64,000 nucleotides of DNA from Diogma glabrata (GCA_963693315.1 OY856186.1:98550556-98614555); one strand, 5' to 3'; shown: positions 41,471-53,327, counted from the first letter of the stretch. Notes: generated from the letters alone by a model not told the origin. Numbers and translations: made by a program.

Positions 41471-43136
41471 CTATTAGAGTCATGCAAAAGCCTATTGGAG
41501 TCGGGCAAAAGCCTTGTATATCAAGTTTTATCTAAATCAGGTGTAACCAGGTATTTTTTGAAAAGCCCCTTTGCCTCGATTATCTAAATAGGTATCTCGA
41601 TTAATAACCAGAATAAATTCATCAACTTCCAAATTTCAAAATATCTTTTAACTATAATTAATATCATTAAAAAACTAATTTGTGCAATATATGCTGAGTG
41701 AGCTGCAGTATTTTGGAAATATGAATCAAACTTTATTATAACTTTTAAATATTTCAGAAAGGTTCATGTTTCCTGTCATAATCTTATAACTGTACCTAAG
41801 AACACAAAATGTGGGTGGTTAATAAGAACATTGAACAGAGGAAAAAAATCATTAAAAAGTAGCTGATAGACAAGGCTGAGTGGAACTATTATGTATTGAT
41901 GGTAATGCCGCCCATCTCGCCATTTGCTAATTGCTAATGTTGACTTAGATTCATGTCAATAGCATTTCGTATATAGCAGTTGGGACCTTCAAAAAACATT
42001 TTTTAACAAAAGTAATACCTATTGTAAAAAATATCTTTATTGTATGCGTTTCCGTCCTAGTCTAAATTTTATTATTAATATTCGACAAATGCCTCAGTTT
42101 CAATTTTTTTATTCGTAAGTTTTTAGTAACAAAATTGTTCGACAATAACATTTGAGTGTGAAGAATTAGTGAAGTTTAATCAACACTTGAGTATATTGAC
42201 TTTGTACGACTGACCGCAACACTACCATACCTAAATATCTGTAGTTTAATATATGAATTATTTCATTTTTAAATACTCGAGTACCCATAGTAACCCGAAT
42301 GGTTCAGAAAATAAATACCCGACTACCTGCATAGCTGCAAAATCGAGCAATTCGGATACACAAGTTATCAGTTTTGGAAGTTCTTGTAATTTAAATCAAA
42401 TAGCTGATCGGTAAATCTGCTAACATACAAATAACTTCAGTAACGCCAAAAAAAATCTATTCAGTTCTTTCTTGTTTTTCAAACCCCGCATTGAATGAAA
42501 TCTGCAGTGAAAGACCAGACAAACATTTGCTGTGTGAATAAACATAATAAGTTTTCATTCGTGCCAAAATGCCAAAAGATTTAAAAGTTTTTAAAGTTTT
42601 CGAAACACCGATTCTGGAAAACCTCTCAACCATGTTATCCTGTCCCAACAAAGATAAAAACCCAAATGAAAACATCAGTCGTTGTATGGTAGTCTTCTCT
42701 CCACTGATATAGACCGTAAAAGTGATTAAAATAAATTTACTGGAAAAGACAAACCGACCGTTAACATTCAGAATTATTGGAAGCTTTCCTCAAGTATTAA
42801 AAAAATTTGAGGACTAGAAGTTATTTATAAGTTTCAATTAAACATTTGTTCGAAATACATGTGATATCCGATATTTGATACCCTCCACTTGGTTTGATTT
42901 TAAAAAATTCAGATCATCCATTCTCAAGTAAGCCCGTGTTATACATAAAAATTACATGCATTTGCGTCAACTAATAGGTGTGATCAGCCATGCAGTCAAC
43001 CCACCAACCCAACCTTCAGACATACACATGTTTTAAAACACATATTTGGATTCAAGGTAGTCCAAAGCAAAAGACAGATTCAAATTTGCATTATGTATTA
43101 CTTTATACAAATTTGAAGTGAAGTAAAATAGTATTT
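41471..43136. other. No gene recognised
   Basis: A small direct repeat (GTCATGCAAAAGCCTATTGGA / GTCGGGCAAAAGCCTTG) occurs at about 41481-41517. The frame at 42457-42675 (minus) has no motif. No repeat partner was seen for the rest. Confidence 0.4.
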
Positions 43137-43796
43137 TAATCGATCAGTGTGTAATGAAATAGTTTATTGTCAAGCAAAACTTTAAAATTTGAGCGAGGCA
43201 CGAGCAAACATTTTAAATTTTAGAGAGAATAAAATTCAATACACACGAATTGATTACACTACTTTACTTTCTGATAAAGAATTGTGTATTATATAGAATA
43301 AACACTTTTTCTTCAATTAAAACAATAAATCTTTATTGTTTTAATTGACAAATTAAATTTCTGATTAAAAAAACCCTGATGATAAAAAAACACCCATTCC
43401 ATACAATCAACCAAATTCAACTAAACGAAATAAGAGAAGCTAACTTAAAAATATGGAGGGGCTGAAATCTCAAGCTCTGAGATATCAAGACTTCGGTCTG
43501 AGTTAAGAATTTTGATATTGTTTTCGCAAAAAACTTTTATGAGGACATGGTTTTTAGTTTTGAGCAGCGATGTATATCAAACATAGCTTTTTGTTAGAGT
43601 ACATGTATTTTTTATCTCTGTTTAGATATGTATTACAAAACTAATACGAAAAAGTAACATCAATACGTTGTCGAAAAATTATAACAGATCATATATTAAC
43701 ATAATTTAGTGAAAAGATTATACAATCAGCAAACTACTGAAAAACCTCTCCATTTAGCGTTTCGAGAAAATATTTCCAAATCGCAAATGCATATTT

Positions 43797-44268
43797 CTTT
43801 CAAAATTCCAAAAATATTGTAAAAATTAAATAAAATAAAAAATTCCAACTTTTTTCAAACAAAATTCTAAAAATATTTCAAAAATTATTACAAAATTAAA
43901 GATTAAAACTTTTTTCAAAAATTCTAAAAATATTGCATAAATTATAACAAAATCAAAAATTGAAACTTTTTCCAAAATTATAAAAATTATAATAAAATCA
44001 AAAATTTAAAATTTTTCAATATTCTAAAAATATTCCAAAAATTCTTACAAAATCAAAAATTGAAACTTTTTTCAAAATTATAATAAAATCAAAAATTTAA
44101 AATTTTTCAAAATTCTAAAAATGTTCCAAAAATTAGAATAAAATCAAATATTTAAACTTTTTCTAAATTCTAATAATATTCCAAAAATTCTTAAAAATTC
44201 AAATGTGTCCAATACTCTAAAAATATTGCAAAAATTATCACAATATCAAAAATTGAAACTTTCTTTCA
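43797..44268 (+). repeat. ~58-bp AT-rich tandem repeat, about 8 units
   Basis: The unit approximates AAAATTCTAAAAATATTCCA, AAAATTATAACAAAATCAAA and AATTTAAACTTTTTTC in succession. Units vary in length through small deletions. It lies in the block absent from the other copy of repeat R. Confidence 0.65.
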
Positions 44269-44428
44269 GACTGAAGTAATTTGATTTTTGAACAAAACGT
44301 ATCAAAGAAATTGTGATTATACATAATTTGAAAATAATTTTAATAAAATCAAAACAATTTGACCAATTGGAATCATACCAATTGAAAAATGATAATTTTT
44401 TCATATGAAAATTTTCATTAGACAATAG

Positions 44429-46746
44429 AGTATTTTCCCCCAAAATATTATGACAGCTCAAACCAGCTGTTTTAATTTGTGCATCTAAAATAATCCAAAT
44501 TGATTGATTTTCCTGGCAAATTTGGTTATTTTGATTGCAATTAAAAGTAGTGATGGGAACAATCGAATGGTTTTCACAATCGAATAAATAGTAGTCGACA
44601 TGTTGTAACAATCGAATAATTATTCGAAGTGTTTTTTTGTCGTCAACAAAGTAGGACATAAGACCTCTAGGGACACAAAACTAAAAATCTCGTTGGATTT
44701 CGGCCACTTCATTTTCAGTTTAAAAAAAAAACTTAATAAAAAAATTGTGTTTCTGTTTTGTTAACTAGGTAAGGATGAATGAATTGAATATGAATATGAA
44801 TATGCGTATTTTCAGTATTGAGTATTGAGATAAACGATCTAGCTACAACATCTTTTAAAAATTAATATCACATGGACTTTCAGTATTTTATTCTAATTTG
44901 TTTGGTTATCACTTTTAGAGTTCAAGTATAATGGATGATGGCATTTTATCAGTCCCCGATGCAGTAACACTAGACAAATTCAAATTTAAAGTTTTAAAGG
45001 ACTCAGAATTATAGCTAAAAATACTATCTGCTGATTCATTGGCACTTTCGTAAAAATCAATAAACTTATGTTGTAAACTCGATAACTATTTATTCGATTG
45101 TTCCATTCAACTACTAATTTTAAAACGAATGAATCTCTCGGTTCCAAATTCTCTCGGATAAAACAATAGTTATTCGAATAAAAAACCTTTCGAATAAAAA
45201 ACTAGGAGTAAAAACACTTCGAATAAAAAAGCACTTCGAATAAAAAAACCTTTCGAATAACAAAACTAATAGTAAAAACACTTCGAATAAAAAAACTAGT
45301 AATCAAAGCACTTCGACTAAAATAACTATTAATGAAAACATTTCGAATAAAAAAACTAGTAATGAAAACACTTCGAATAAAAAATCTAGTAATCAGTTTT
45401 ATTCGAATGAATTTTTTATTCGAATAGTTATTCGGACAATTGAATAATTCGAAATATTTCAACAATCGAATAATTCGATTGTTTTTATTCGATTGTTCCC
45501 ATCACTAATTAAAAGTGTTTTAAAAGTGAATTTTTGAAAATAATCTTTAATTAAATTATTGATTGTGTTGTGCTCTTAAGTTTTTAATGCATTTAGGGAT
45601 ACTGAAATAATTAAAATCGCATTAAAATATGGAAATTAAATCAACCTTCGTTTCTTCAGAAATGAAGGTTGATTTAATTTCCATATTTTTATTTCGGTTT
45701 ATTTACAAAAAACTAACAATATCAAATACTTTAGTTTAGTGTAAAATAACAATAATAAAGTGTAAAATAATAATAAAAAAAGTTCAGAGACAATATTATA
45801 TAAAATTGGTAATTAAATAAAATTGGTAAGATCTAATATAATTATGCATATATGTATAGTAGAATTTTTTTGCCAGCGAACACGAAATTTGTTTGTTATG
45901 CGCATATTGTTTGCACATGCGCAGAATATTCAGTGTCTCGATTAAAATATTAAAAAAAACTATTGGGGTCCCATTGAAATGGACAAAAAAAACGCATAAA
46001 ATTTATAAATTACTATCGAAATTCAACCAATTATAATTGAAACCCAAAAACTAGTAGAAATATTAATGATTTAATTAATTATATTAAAATTAATTATAAT
46101 AAAAATAACGACGCCTATGTAAACAAATATCACAACAAACAAATGGTACGAACTAGAAGTAGAAATTTAACTAATATAATTGTTTTGAAAACAAATTTAT
46201 CCCAAAATAAATATGTAATACATCTCTGTTTTACTTTTTGTTTCATCTTTTATCTCTTGCTGCGTCCTATCTGTCAAAAATTCGCTAGCAAAAAAATTCT
46301 ACTATACATATAGTGAAAATTATAATTTTCGATTTTGTTAACAGGAACAGTTTTTGGTGCCTGGAAAACATGGTAATAACCTGTTGCGTTACTATCATTT
46401 TACACTTTATTATTATTTTACACTAAACTAAAGTATTTGATATTGTTAGTTTTTTGTAAATACATAAACCGAAATAAAAATATGGAAATTAAATGAACCT
46501 TCATTTCTGAAGAAATGAAGGTTGATTTAATTTCCTTTTTTTTAATGCAATTTTAATTATTTCAGTATCCCTAATGCATTAAAAACTTAAGGTCACAACA
46601 CAATTAACAAATTAATTAATTATTGTTTTCAAAAACTCACTTTTAAAACACTTTTAATTGCAATCAAAATAACCAAATTTGCAGAGAAAATCAATCAACT
46701 TTGATTATTTTACATGCACAAAATTTGAAGTTTAAAGAAAATACTC
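44429..46746. mobile_element. Foldback element with ~480-bp inverted arms and TA duplication
   Basis: The ends GAGTATTTTC and GAAAATACTC are flanked by TA (44427-44428, 46747-46748). The left arm (44429-44547 plus 45516-45880) mirrors the right arm (46279-46746), for example GGTTATTTTGATTGCAATTA and GTATAGTAGAATTTTTTTGC. Each arm carries its own small hairpin (GAAATTAAATCAACCTTC type, near 45640-45690 and 46480-46540). The left arm is interrupted by a hAT-type element. The ~400-bp centre has no gene. Confidence 0.75.
44548..45507. mobile_element. hAT-type non-autonomous element, family T copy 1
   Basis: The terminal repeats TAGTGATGGGAACAATCG / CGATTGTTCCCATCACTA are flanked by a perfect 8-bp duplication ATTAAAAG (44540-44547, 45508-45515). 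It is nearly identical over 960 bp to the element at 47956. The right third is a ~33-bp tandem repeat (CACTTCGAATAAAAAAAC, TAGTAATCAAA), which accounts for the repetitive open frame at 45202-45465. No transposase is encoded. Confidence 0.9.
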
Positions 46747-46862
46747 TATAAGTTAAGTTCATTAGGCTATAGGTTAGAAAACAATACAATAATACATGCT
46801 ATTATTACGGAAAAAATATACAAATAAAGCTGATATTAATAAATGAAAGAGAATAAAGTAAT

Positions 46863-47375
46863 ATTTTTAAAACAATCATCATTAAACTAAAACGATATAT
46901 CTATATATTCTATATACAAAGAACAGTCTAAGAATAACTAAATTTAAACTTAATTTTAAAACGTCAGCCATTATTTATATATGCATTATTATTTTATTTA
47001 ATTCACATAAATATAAAAAATTTAAAAAAAATTCAATTTATATAATGGACTATTTCCTTATCTCATAAGATATTGCTGTATATGACTAGGACTTTTGTAA
47101 TCATTATAATCATTTTTTTATATTTCTTTTCAACGTACGTACGAGTAGTATGTTTGTACAAAAATGATTGAGTTGGTTTGTGTTCTATTATTTACGTTTT
47201 GGTTTAATTATTGCTTGTTACATATAATGAAAAGAATAAGTTTTTTCAGTCAAAAGCGACAAACATTTCAAAAGATATTAACAAAGCAACGGAAATAATC
47301 TTAAGTTAAATGGAAAATACATTTAGAAATGATGTGACGTTCCTTCCCTAATCAGCATAATAATAATAGTTATTT
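46863..47375. other. No gene recognised
   Basis: AT-rich sequence between repeat R and the hairpin element; no motif noted. Confidence 0.4.
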
Positions 47376-47888
47376 ATTATACAAGGGAAAAAAGTAGTAG
47401 ATTTTAGCTCGAGGTTGTGTTGTCTCCCGACGCGAAGCGGAGGGAGACAAAAAACCGAGAGCTAAAATCTACAATTTTTCCCGTGTATAATACACTATTT
47501 TTTTCTGTGACTGGATAAATATTAATATAATTATTGAAAAAATAATATTAAACAAATATTACAATATGTATATTCACCACACCATACGAATTTTTCTTGA
47601 ATAAAAACTTAAAATTAAGTTTCATTTTATTTGTCAAAACCAGTTATTAACATCAAGAAGAAAACGGTTTAACTTTTCATTAACATTAAAATAGTCATAA
47701 ATGTTTATAAATATTCATAATATTCATCATTTATGTGTATATATGTATTTATATATATATTTTTATCTATCCGGGAAAAAAGTACATACTTTTTTCCCGG
47801 GGAAAAAAGTATTTTATGAAAAGTAGCATTTTTGCACCTGTCAGCAGAAGTATAATGTTAAACTTTTTTCCCGTCACAGAAAAATAAT
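47376..47888 (+). mobile_element. Hairpin-ended element, second subtype
   Basis: Left hairpin arms lie at 47376-47429 and 47443-47493 (TAGATTTTAGCTCGAGG versus GAGAGCTAAAATCTACA; TTGTCTCCC versus GGGAGACAA). The loop is GACGCGAAGCGGA, and the right arm runs into GTGTATAATACAC, a palindromic core placed like GTTGCACACAAC in the other members. CTATTTTTTTCTGTGAC (47496) is mirrored by GTCACAGAAAAATA at 47873-47886, the likely right end. A further hairpin (CCGGGAAAAAAGT / ACTTTTTTCCCGG) lies at 47771-47800. Confidence 0.55.
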
Positions 47889-47955
47889 TCTTTATTATTT
47901 CCATTACTCCTTTTCTTTGCAGATGAAATGATAAGTAGTTTAGCAACATTAATAT

Positions 47956-48916
47956 TAGTGATGGGAACAATCGAATGGTTTTCACAATCGAATAAATAGT
48001 AGTCGACATGTTGTAACAATCGAATAATTATTCGAAGTGTTTTTTTGTCGTCAACAAAGTAGGACATAAGACCTCTAGGGACACAAAACTAAAAAACTCG
48101 TTGGATTTCAGCCACTTCATTTTTCAGTTTAAAAAAAAAACTTAATAAAAAAATTGTGTTTCTGTTTTGTTAACTAGGTAAGGATGAATGAATTGAATAT
48201 GAATATGAATATGCGTATTTTCAGTATTGAGTATTGAGATAAACGATCTAGCTACAACATCTTTTAAAAATTAATATCACATGGACTTTCAGTATTTTAT
48301 TCTAATTTGTTTGGTTATCACTTTTAGAGTTCAAGTATAATGGATGATGGCATTTTATCAGTCCCCGATGCAGTAACACTAGACAAATTCAAATTTAAAG
48401 TTTTTAAGGACTCAGAATTATAGCTAAAAATACTATCTGCTGATTCATTGGCACTTTCGTAAAAATCAATAAACTTATGTTGTAAACTCGATAACTATTT
48501 ATTCGATTGTTCCATTCAACTGCTAATTTTAAAACGAATGAATCTCTCGGTTCCAAATTCTCTCGGATAAAAAATAGTTATTCGAATAAAAAACCTTTCG
48601 AATAAAAAAACTAGGAGTAAAAACACTTCGAATAAAAAAACACTTCGAATAAAAAAACCTTTCGAATAACAAAACTAATAGTAAAAACCCTTCGAATAAA
48701 AAAACTAGTAATCAAATCACTTCGACTAAAATAACTAGTAATGAAAACATTTCGAATAAAAAAACTAGTAATGAAAACACTTCGAATAAAAAAACTAGTA
48801 ACTAGTTTTATTCGAATGAATTTTTTATTCGAATAGTTATTCGGACAATTGAATAATTCGAAATATTTCAACAATCGAATAATTCGATTGTTTTTATTCG
48901 ATTGTTCCCATCACTA
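47956..48916. mobile_element. hAT-type non-autonomous element, family T copy 2
   Basis: Same terminal repeats as copy 1, with its own perfect 8-bp duplication ATTAATAT (47948-47955, 48917-48924). It differs from copy 1 by scattered substitutions and single-base indels. Its position beside the hairpin element at 47376-47888 and its distinct duplication show a separate insertion, not a segmental copy. Confidence 0.9.
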
Positions 48917-48924
48917 ATTAATAT

Positions 48925-49337
48925 GTGTGACAGTATTCTGTAGAGTTTACAGCCGTCCACCGGCTCGTCAATCAACATTAATTATATCATTATGTTAATA
49001 AATGGCGTTTATTAGCGCCAACTCATTAACAAATTCGTAGATTTAATTAAACTTTTAATACAAATCATAACTTTTTTTTTCAGTGTAACATTTTTTAGTA
49101 TACTCATCAGCAGGATCTAACCATTTTAATTTGAAGTAGTGTTCACAATCAGAAACAGTATCCAAAATACCTTTTGTCATCCAATTAGGTTGACTACGTC
49201 ATTTTCAATGAAATTGAAACATATACACACACATACATACAGACTGCCAGCTAAAAATTTCCTAAACAGCTTCAGGAGGTCTTGAAACGTAAAGGCATCA
49301 TAAAAATTCATAAAGACCCGAAACCACAACTTCCCAT
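48925..49337. other. No gene recognised; short ACATAC microsatellite
   Basis: ATATACACACACATACATAC at about 49211-49231 is a short simple repeat. No other feature was seen. Confidence 0.4.
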
Positions 49338-49479
49338 TAGGGATTGCAATCCCGTAGCATTTAATGAATCCCGGGAGCGGGACTACGGGATTTATAGATT
49401 TTAAATCCTCGGATCCCGGGATCCCAGGATGGGATGGAAAACCACAAATAATTATTCGTCTAGTGTCAAAAAGTATATA

Positions 49480-50499
49480 TGGGTAGTTCTACAAACATAG
49501 GAATTTTGGACGGCTCTGCTTATTTCGTATATTAATATGAAAAAAAAAATTTTTTTTTCACATGAAATTTGTAAACCTTAACTATGTCTAGCTAGTCACC
49601 CAAAATAAACCCGTTTCGAAATATATGTCTTAGAAAAACAATTATTCAAAACGTCAAATTATCCGTCCCCTGGCGTGTCCCACCTTAAAATTCAAAGCTG
49701 GTAAACTAAATAATCAATGATTCTAAGTGTGTAGAGACAAATTTACTCTATAGTAATAATTTTTAATAATGATGCTTTAATAATGTGTAAATAATTATAA
49801 CATTACTCTATATTTCATATTAGATATATCCTATTAAAGTTTGTCCCACCAATTTGTTATTATTCTCCTGCCCAATCAAAACACATTGAAAATATTGGAA
49901 ATTCATATTTCTATCAAGTTATCGCTCGTCACAGGAATTAATTAAAGTTCAATAAATATTATATTGCAAGTGTTTTACTTAGTCCGAGGTTTTATCATGC
50001 AAAACAGTCATCATTAGTAGCAAGATCGTGTGTTGTCCAGTCAAATTATCAGTCCCCTGGCAAGTATTTTCGTAAAAAGTGTTTTAATTACAGGTAATTT
50101 TTTAATTTTATACGTCGTGAATATGTATTGCCTTGGTATAGAATCCGTTTATTTTTTTTTAGACGTAATTTTGTCATTTTTAAGCGAAATACTGATAAAT
50201 TATCAGTCCCCTGTTCTCAGTCCCCTGGAAGATTTAAAAGCGGGCAAACTTAGATAAATGTTTATTTCGTATTTTGAGATAATATTAAGATAATTTTGAG
50301 TTAATTTAGGATTAAGAAGGATATTTTTTAATTTTGACTATTGTAGTTTTTTGTTTTTTTTTTTTTTGACTGGCCACATTCAGAAAAGTGGAAAGAACGT
50401 CATCTACTTTAACTAAAACTAGTTGCCAGAACTTATACGCAAAAAACATGTCGTGCCGTAATTAGCTCCATTTTCTTCTTTCGTGTGTAGAACTACCCA
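49480..50499. mobile_element. 1020-bp TIR element with repeated TCAGTCCCCTGG motif
   Basis: The ends TGGGTAGTTCTACA and TGTAGAACTACCCA are perfect 14-bp inverted repeats flanked by TATATA on both sides (49474-49479, 50500-50505). The motif ATTATC[A/C]GTCCCCTGG occurs at about 49659, 50045 and 50200, with an extra CAGTCCCCTGG at about 50218, and TGTCCCACC near 49677. The 75-codon frame at 50030-50257 runs across these motifs and is not convincing as a protein. Confidence 0.7.
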
Positions 50500-50697
50500 T
50501 ATATATCAAAAAATTAGCTTACTAATTCAACTTCTTAAAAAAATAAAAATTCAAGAACCAAAATAAAACTTTAATAATTTTGGATTTTTGAGATCAATTA
50601 AACTCAAGTAAGTAAAGAAGTAATTGGAATATTTTCAATTCAAAGGTATGGTTTGAAGTTTCTCAGAAAAAAACTACAATTCACATTTTACGTGTTT

Positions 50698-50783
50698 CGG
50701 ATCGGATTCGAACCTACCCTCGTCAGTGCCCGGCTCGAATCCTTGGGCAGACACGCTATCGATTACGCCGTTGAGGCGATGAC
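50698..50783 (-). repeat. tRNA-like head of dispersed repeat (inverted copy)
   Basis: On the minus strand GATAGCGTGTCTGCCC resembles an A box and GGTTCGAATCC matches the B box consensus, about 45 bases apart. The intervening sequence does not fold into a standard cloverleaf that I can identify, so it is tRNA-derived or tRNA-like, not a tRNA gene. Confidence 0.55.
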
Positions 50784-51225
50784 AATTTCAAAGTTGAAAC
50801 TTCTTCATCACTTAATTATTTTTTACTTAAGTTGAATTTACCATACCTTTGAATTGAAAATATTCCAATTACTTCTTTACTTACTTGAGTTTAATTGATC
50901 TCAAAAATCCAAAATAAAATTTAAATTCCCTTAATGTAGTCTAATGTTAATACATATAGAACTACAAATTGACCAAGTGTCAGCCATTGATTTCAAATTG
51001 ATTGGAAACAATCAATAATGACTATACAATCGTGACTTAGGATGTTAATTAGAATAGAAATGTTCCCCATTCTATGAATTCACACAAAGTATTGTCTAGA
51101 AATTTAATGCAAAAAATCCCATATAATGTAAAAGCATTTCCATAATATGGAGTCTAATGACAGTGGAAAAATTCAACTTAAGTAAAAAATAATTAAGTGA
51201 TGAAGAAATTTCAACTTTGAAATTG

Positions 51226-51311
51226 TCATCGCCTCAACGGCGTAATCGATAGCGTGTCTGCCCAAGGATTCGAGCCGGGCACTGACGAGGGTAGGTTCGA
51301 ATCCGATCCGA
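51226..51311 (+). repeat. tRNA-like head of dispersed repeat (direct copy 1)
   Basis: Identical A-box and B-box-like motifs as the inverted copy (GATAGCGTGTCTGCCC; GGTTCGAATCC), here in the first 516-bp unit. Confidence 0.55.
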
Positions 51312-51741
51312 AACACGTAAAATGTGAATTGTAGTTTTTTTCTGAGAAACTTCAAACCTTACCTTTGAATTGAAAATATTCCAATTACTTCTTTACTTAC
51401 TTGAGTTTAATTGATCTCAAAAATCCAAAATAAAATTTAAATTCCCTTAATGTAGTCTAATGTTAATACATATAGAACTACAAATTGACCAAGTGTCAGC
51501 CATTGATTTCAAATTGATTGGAAACAATCAATAATGACTATACAATCGTGACTTAGGATGTTAATTAGAATAGAAATGTTCCCCATTCTATGAATTCACA
51601 CAAAGTATTGTCTAGAAATTTAATGCAAAAAATCCCATATAATGTAAAAGCATTTCCATAATATGGAGTCTAATGACAGTGGAAAAATTCAACTTAAGTA
51701 AAAAATAATTAAGTGATGAAGAAATTTCAACTTTGAAATTG

Positions 51742-51827
51742 TCATCGCCTCAACGGCGTAATCGATAGCGTGTCTGCCCAAGGATTCGAGCCGGGCACTG
51801 ACGAGGGTAGGTTCGAATCCGATCCGA
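51742..51827 (+). repeat. tRNA-like head of dispersed repeat (direct copy 2)
   Basis: Exact repeat of the preceding copy 516 bp downstream. Confidence 0.55.
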
Positions 51828-52519
51828 AACACGTAAAATGTGAATTGTAGTTTTTTTCTGAGAAACTTCAAACCATACCTTTGAATTGAAAATATTCCAA
51901 TTACTTCTTTACTTACTTGAGTTTAATTGATCTCAAAAATCCAAAATAAAATTTAAATTCCCTTAATGTAGTCTAATGTTAATACATATAGAACTACAAA
52001 TTGACCAAGTGTCAGCCATTGATTTCAAATTGATTGGAAATAATCAATAATGACTATACAATCGTGACTTAGGATGTTAATTAGAATAGAAATGTTCCCC
52101 ATTCTATGAATTCACACAAAGTACTGTCTAGAAATTTAATGCAAAAAATCCCATATACTTTATTAATATTACATAAAGAAAAACCAGTTCTTACATTTTC
52201 GAAAGATTTAAGAAATAGGATTTTAAAAAACATAATTTGTCAACTGATTTTTAATCAAACCGGTTTGTTGATTTTGAAATAATATTTCCGGAAGCTGAAA
52301 AGCCCTTTTCGACTGCACACTTCTAGGTGGAATGGTCAATAAATTAGTATACTTTCACACAAATAGGATCCTCTATGACGGCTTTAACCAAAAATAAAAA
52401 TATTACAAATCAACAAAACATGACCACAGGATTCCGCGTTTTCATTGATTAATTCCGGCAAATATGACGATCCCGTAATCCCGGGATTTTCTTTCATTAA
52501 TCCGGGATTGCGGGATCGC

Positions 52520-53068
52520 AAAATTTAATAAAACTTGAAATTTCATGACAATGCATGAGAAACTCAGCTGCAGAGAGATAATAATGATGAAGTCGCAACT
52601 CATACCGTGTCTACAACAAATGAAATCGAATTATTGGTTCTGATGGGTGTAGATTCGAACCAAACACGATACAAGAGGTTTCTCATGAACGAAATGGAAA
52701 TTAAAACAATGCTTTCGAACTGAAAAGTTCAAACGATTCTCTTTGTTACTAAGATTTAATTGCTCTCAAAAATCTTAATTATTTAAAATTGCAAACAATT
52801 ATAATGTCAAATATAATGTCAAAGTCTAATGTCGAATTATACAGTAAAAAAATCGTCAACGATCCATATGTTGTAGTCTTCATCGATCATCGAAGATAAA
52901 CATCTTTCGTTAGAGATTTTTAAAATATTTATAAAATAAAATTATATTACATATTTATAAAAGTATTTGTAAAAAATTAATTTAATTTTTTTTTTTCGTT
53001 TGTAAATTAAATTTTAGAGTTTTTAGACTGTTACATACTTACATATAATCGGAAATCACCTTTTTATG
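52520..53068 (+). repeat. Diverged copy of the tRNA-like repeat in otherwise plain AT-rich DNA
   Basis: At about 52585-52790, GATGAAGTCGCAACTC, GTAGATTCGAACCAAACAC and TTTAATTGCTCTCAAAAATC follow the order of the 516-bp unit but with many differences, including a damaged B box. No other feature is visible. Confidence 0.4.
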
Positions 53069-53327
53069 CTCTACCGGGTCCTAAAAATACAAAAAACCGG
53101 GTATCGGGTACCCTTCTGGGTACTCGGCCCGGGTATTTGATTGAATTTAATTCTCATTTACAAACAAACCAAGAGTTCAGTAATTTTTTAACAATTAACT
53201 AAGTCTTCATTCACTGTTTTGTTTGATTGTTTTTCTCGTTTTTATTTTCATTTTTTGTTGTTGTTGTTGTTTTCTCCATTCAAAAACGCATAGAAAGTAG
53301 CGCCAGATTATGTCAATCTCAAAACTA

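Larger units (their letters stand above)
43137..46862 (-). mobile_element. Repeat R, second copy, expanded by insertions
   Basis: Read on the minus strand, 46862-46747 matches 23364-23480, 44426-44270 matches 23475-23605, and 43440-43137 matches 23610-23889, including the perfect hairpin of AATTAAAACAATAAA arms (43314-43352) and the terminal hairpin (43137-43255, loop GAGCGAGGCACGAGC). Two blocks absent from the 23-kb copy interrupt it: a foldback element (44429-46746) and ~800 bp that include an AT-rich tandem repeat. Confidence 0.6.
50581..52160. repeat. Tandem and inverted array of a tRNA-like repeat (516-bp unit)
   Basis: Two direct units are offset by exactly 516 bp (landmarks 51173 and 51689) and are almost identical. 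Before them lies a copy of the tRNA-like head in inverted orientation (about 50645-50835), flanked by ~70-bp inverted repeats (GATCTCAAAAATCC side and its mirror near 50581-50594). The tail block (from ACCATACCTTTGAATTG to GGAGTCTAATGACAGTGG) therefore occurs three times. Open frames of 60 codons at 50653, 51173 and 51689 are the same repeat translated. Confidence 0.75.
49338..52519. mobile_element. Putative hAT-like element with CCCGGGAT-rich ends
   Basis: The left end (TAGGGATTGCAATCCCGTAG, then AATCCCGGGAGCGGGACTAC) and the right end (CGATCCCGTAATCCCGGGAT, then AATCCGGGATTGCGGGATCG) mirror each other imperfectly over ~110 bp. No 8-bp duplication was found, so the boundaries are soft. The interior holds a nested TIR element (49480-50499) and a rearranged tRNA-like repeat array (50581-52160). 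Confidence 0.45.

Noticed and set aside
45202..45465. 87-codon frame with repeated ITSFFIRSVF units, also at 48611-48874
   Set aside because: It is the translation of a ~33-bp tandem repeat inside two copies of one non-autonomous hAT-type element; conservation reflects the DNA repeat.
50653..50835. 60-codon frame conserved at 50653, 51173 and 51689
   Set aside because: All three are the tRNA-like head of the same repeat. Identity comes from recent duplication, and the more diverged copy at 60395 does not keep the frame.
51226..51311. Possible functional tRNA genes
   Set aside because: A- and B-box-like motifs are present, but I could not place an acceptor stem or anticodon arm, and the sequence is embedded in a dispersed repeat.
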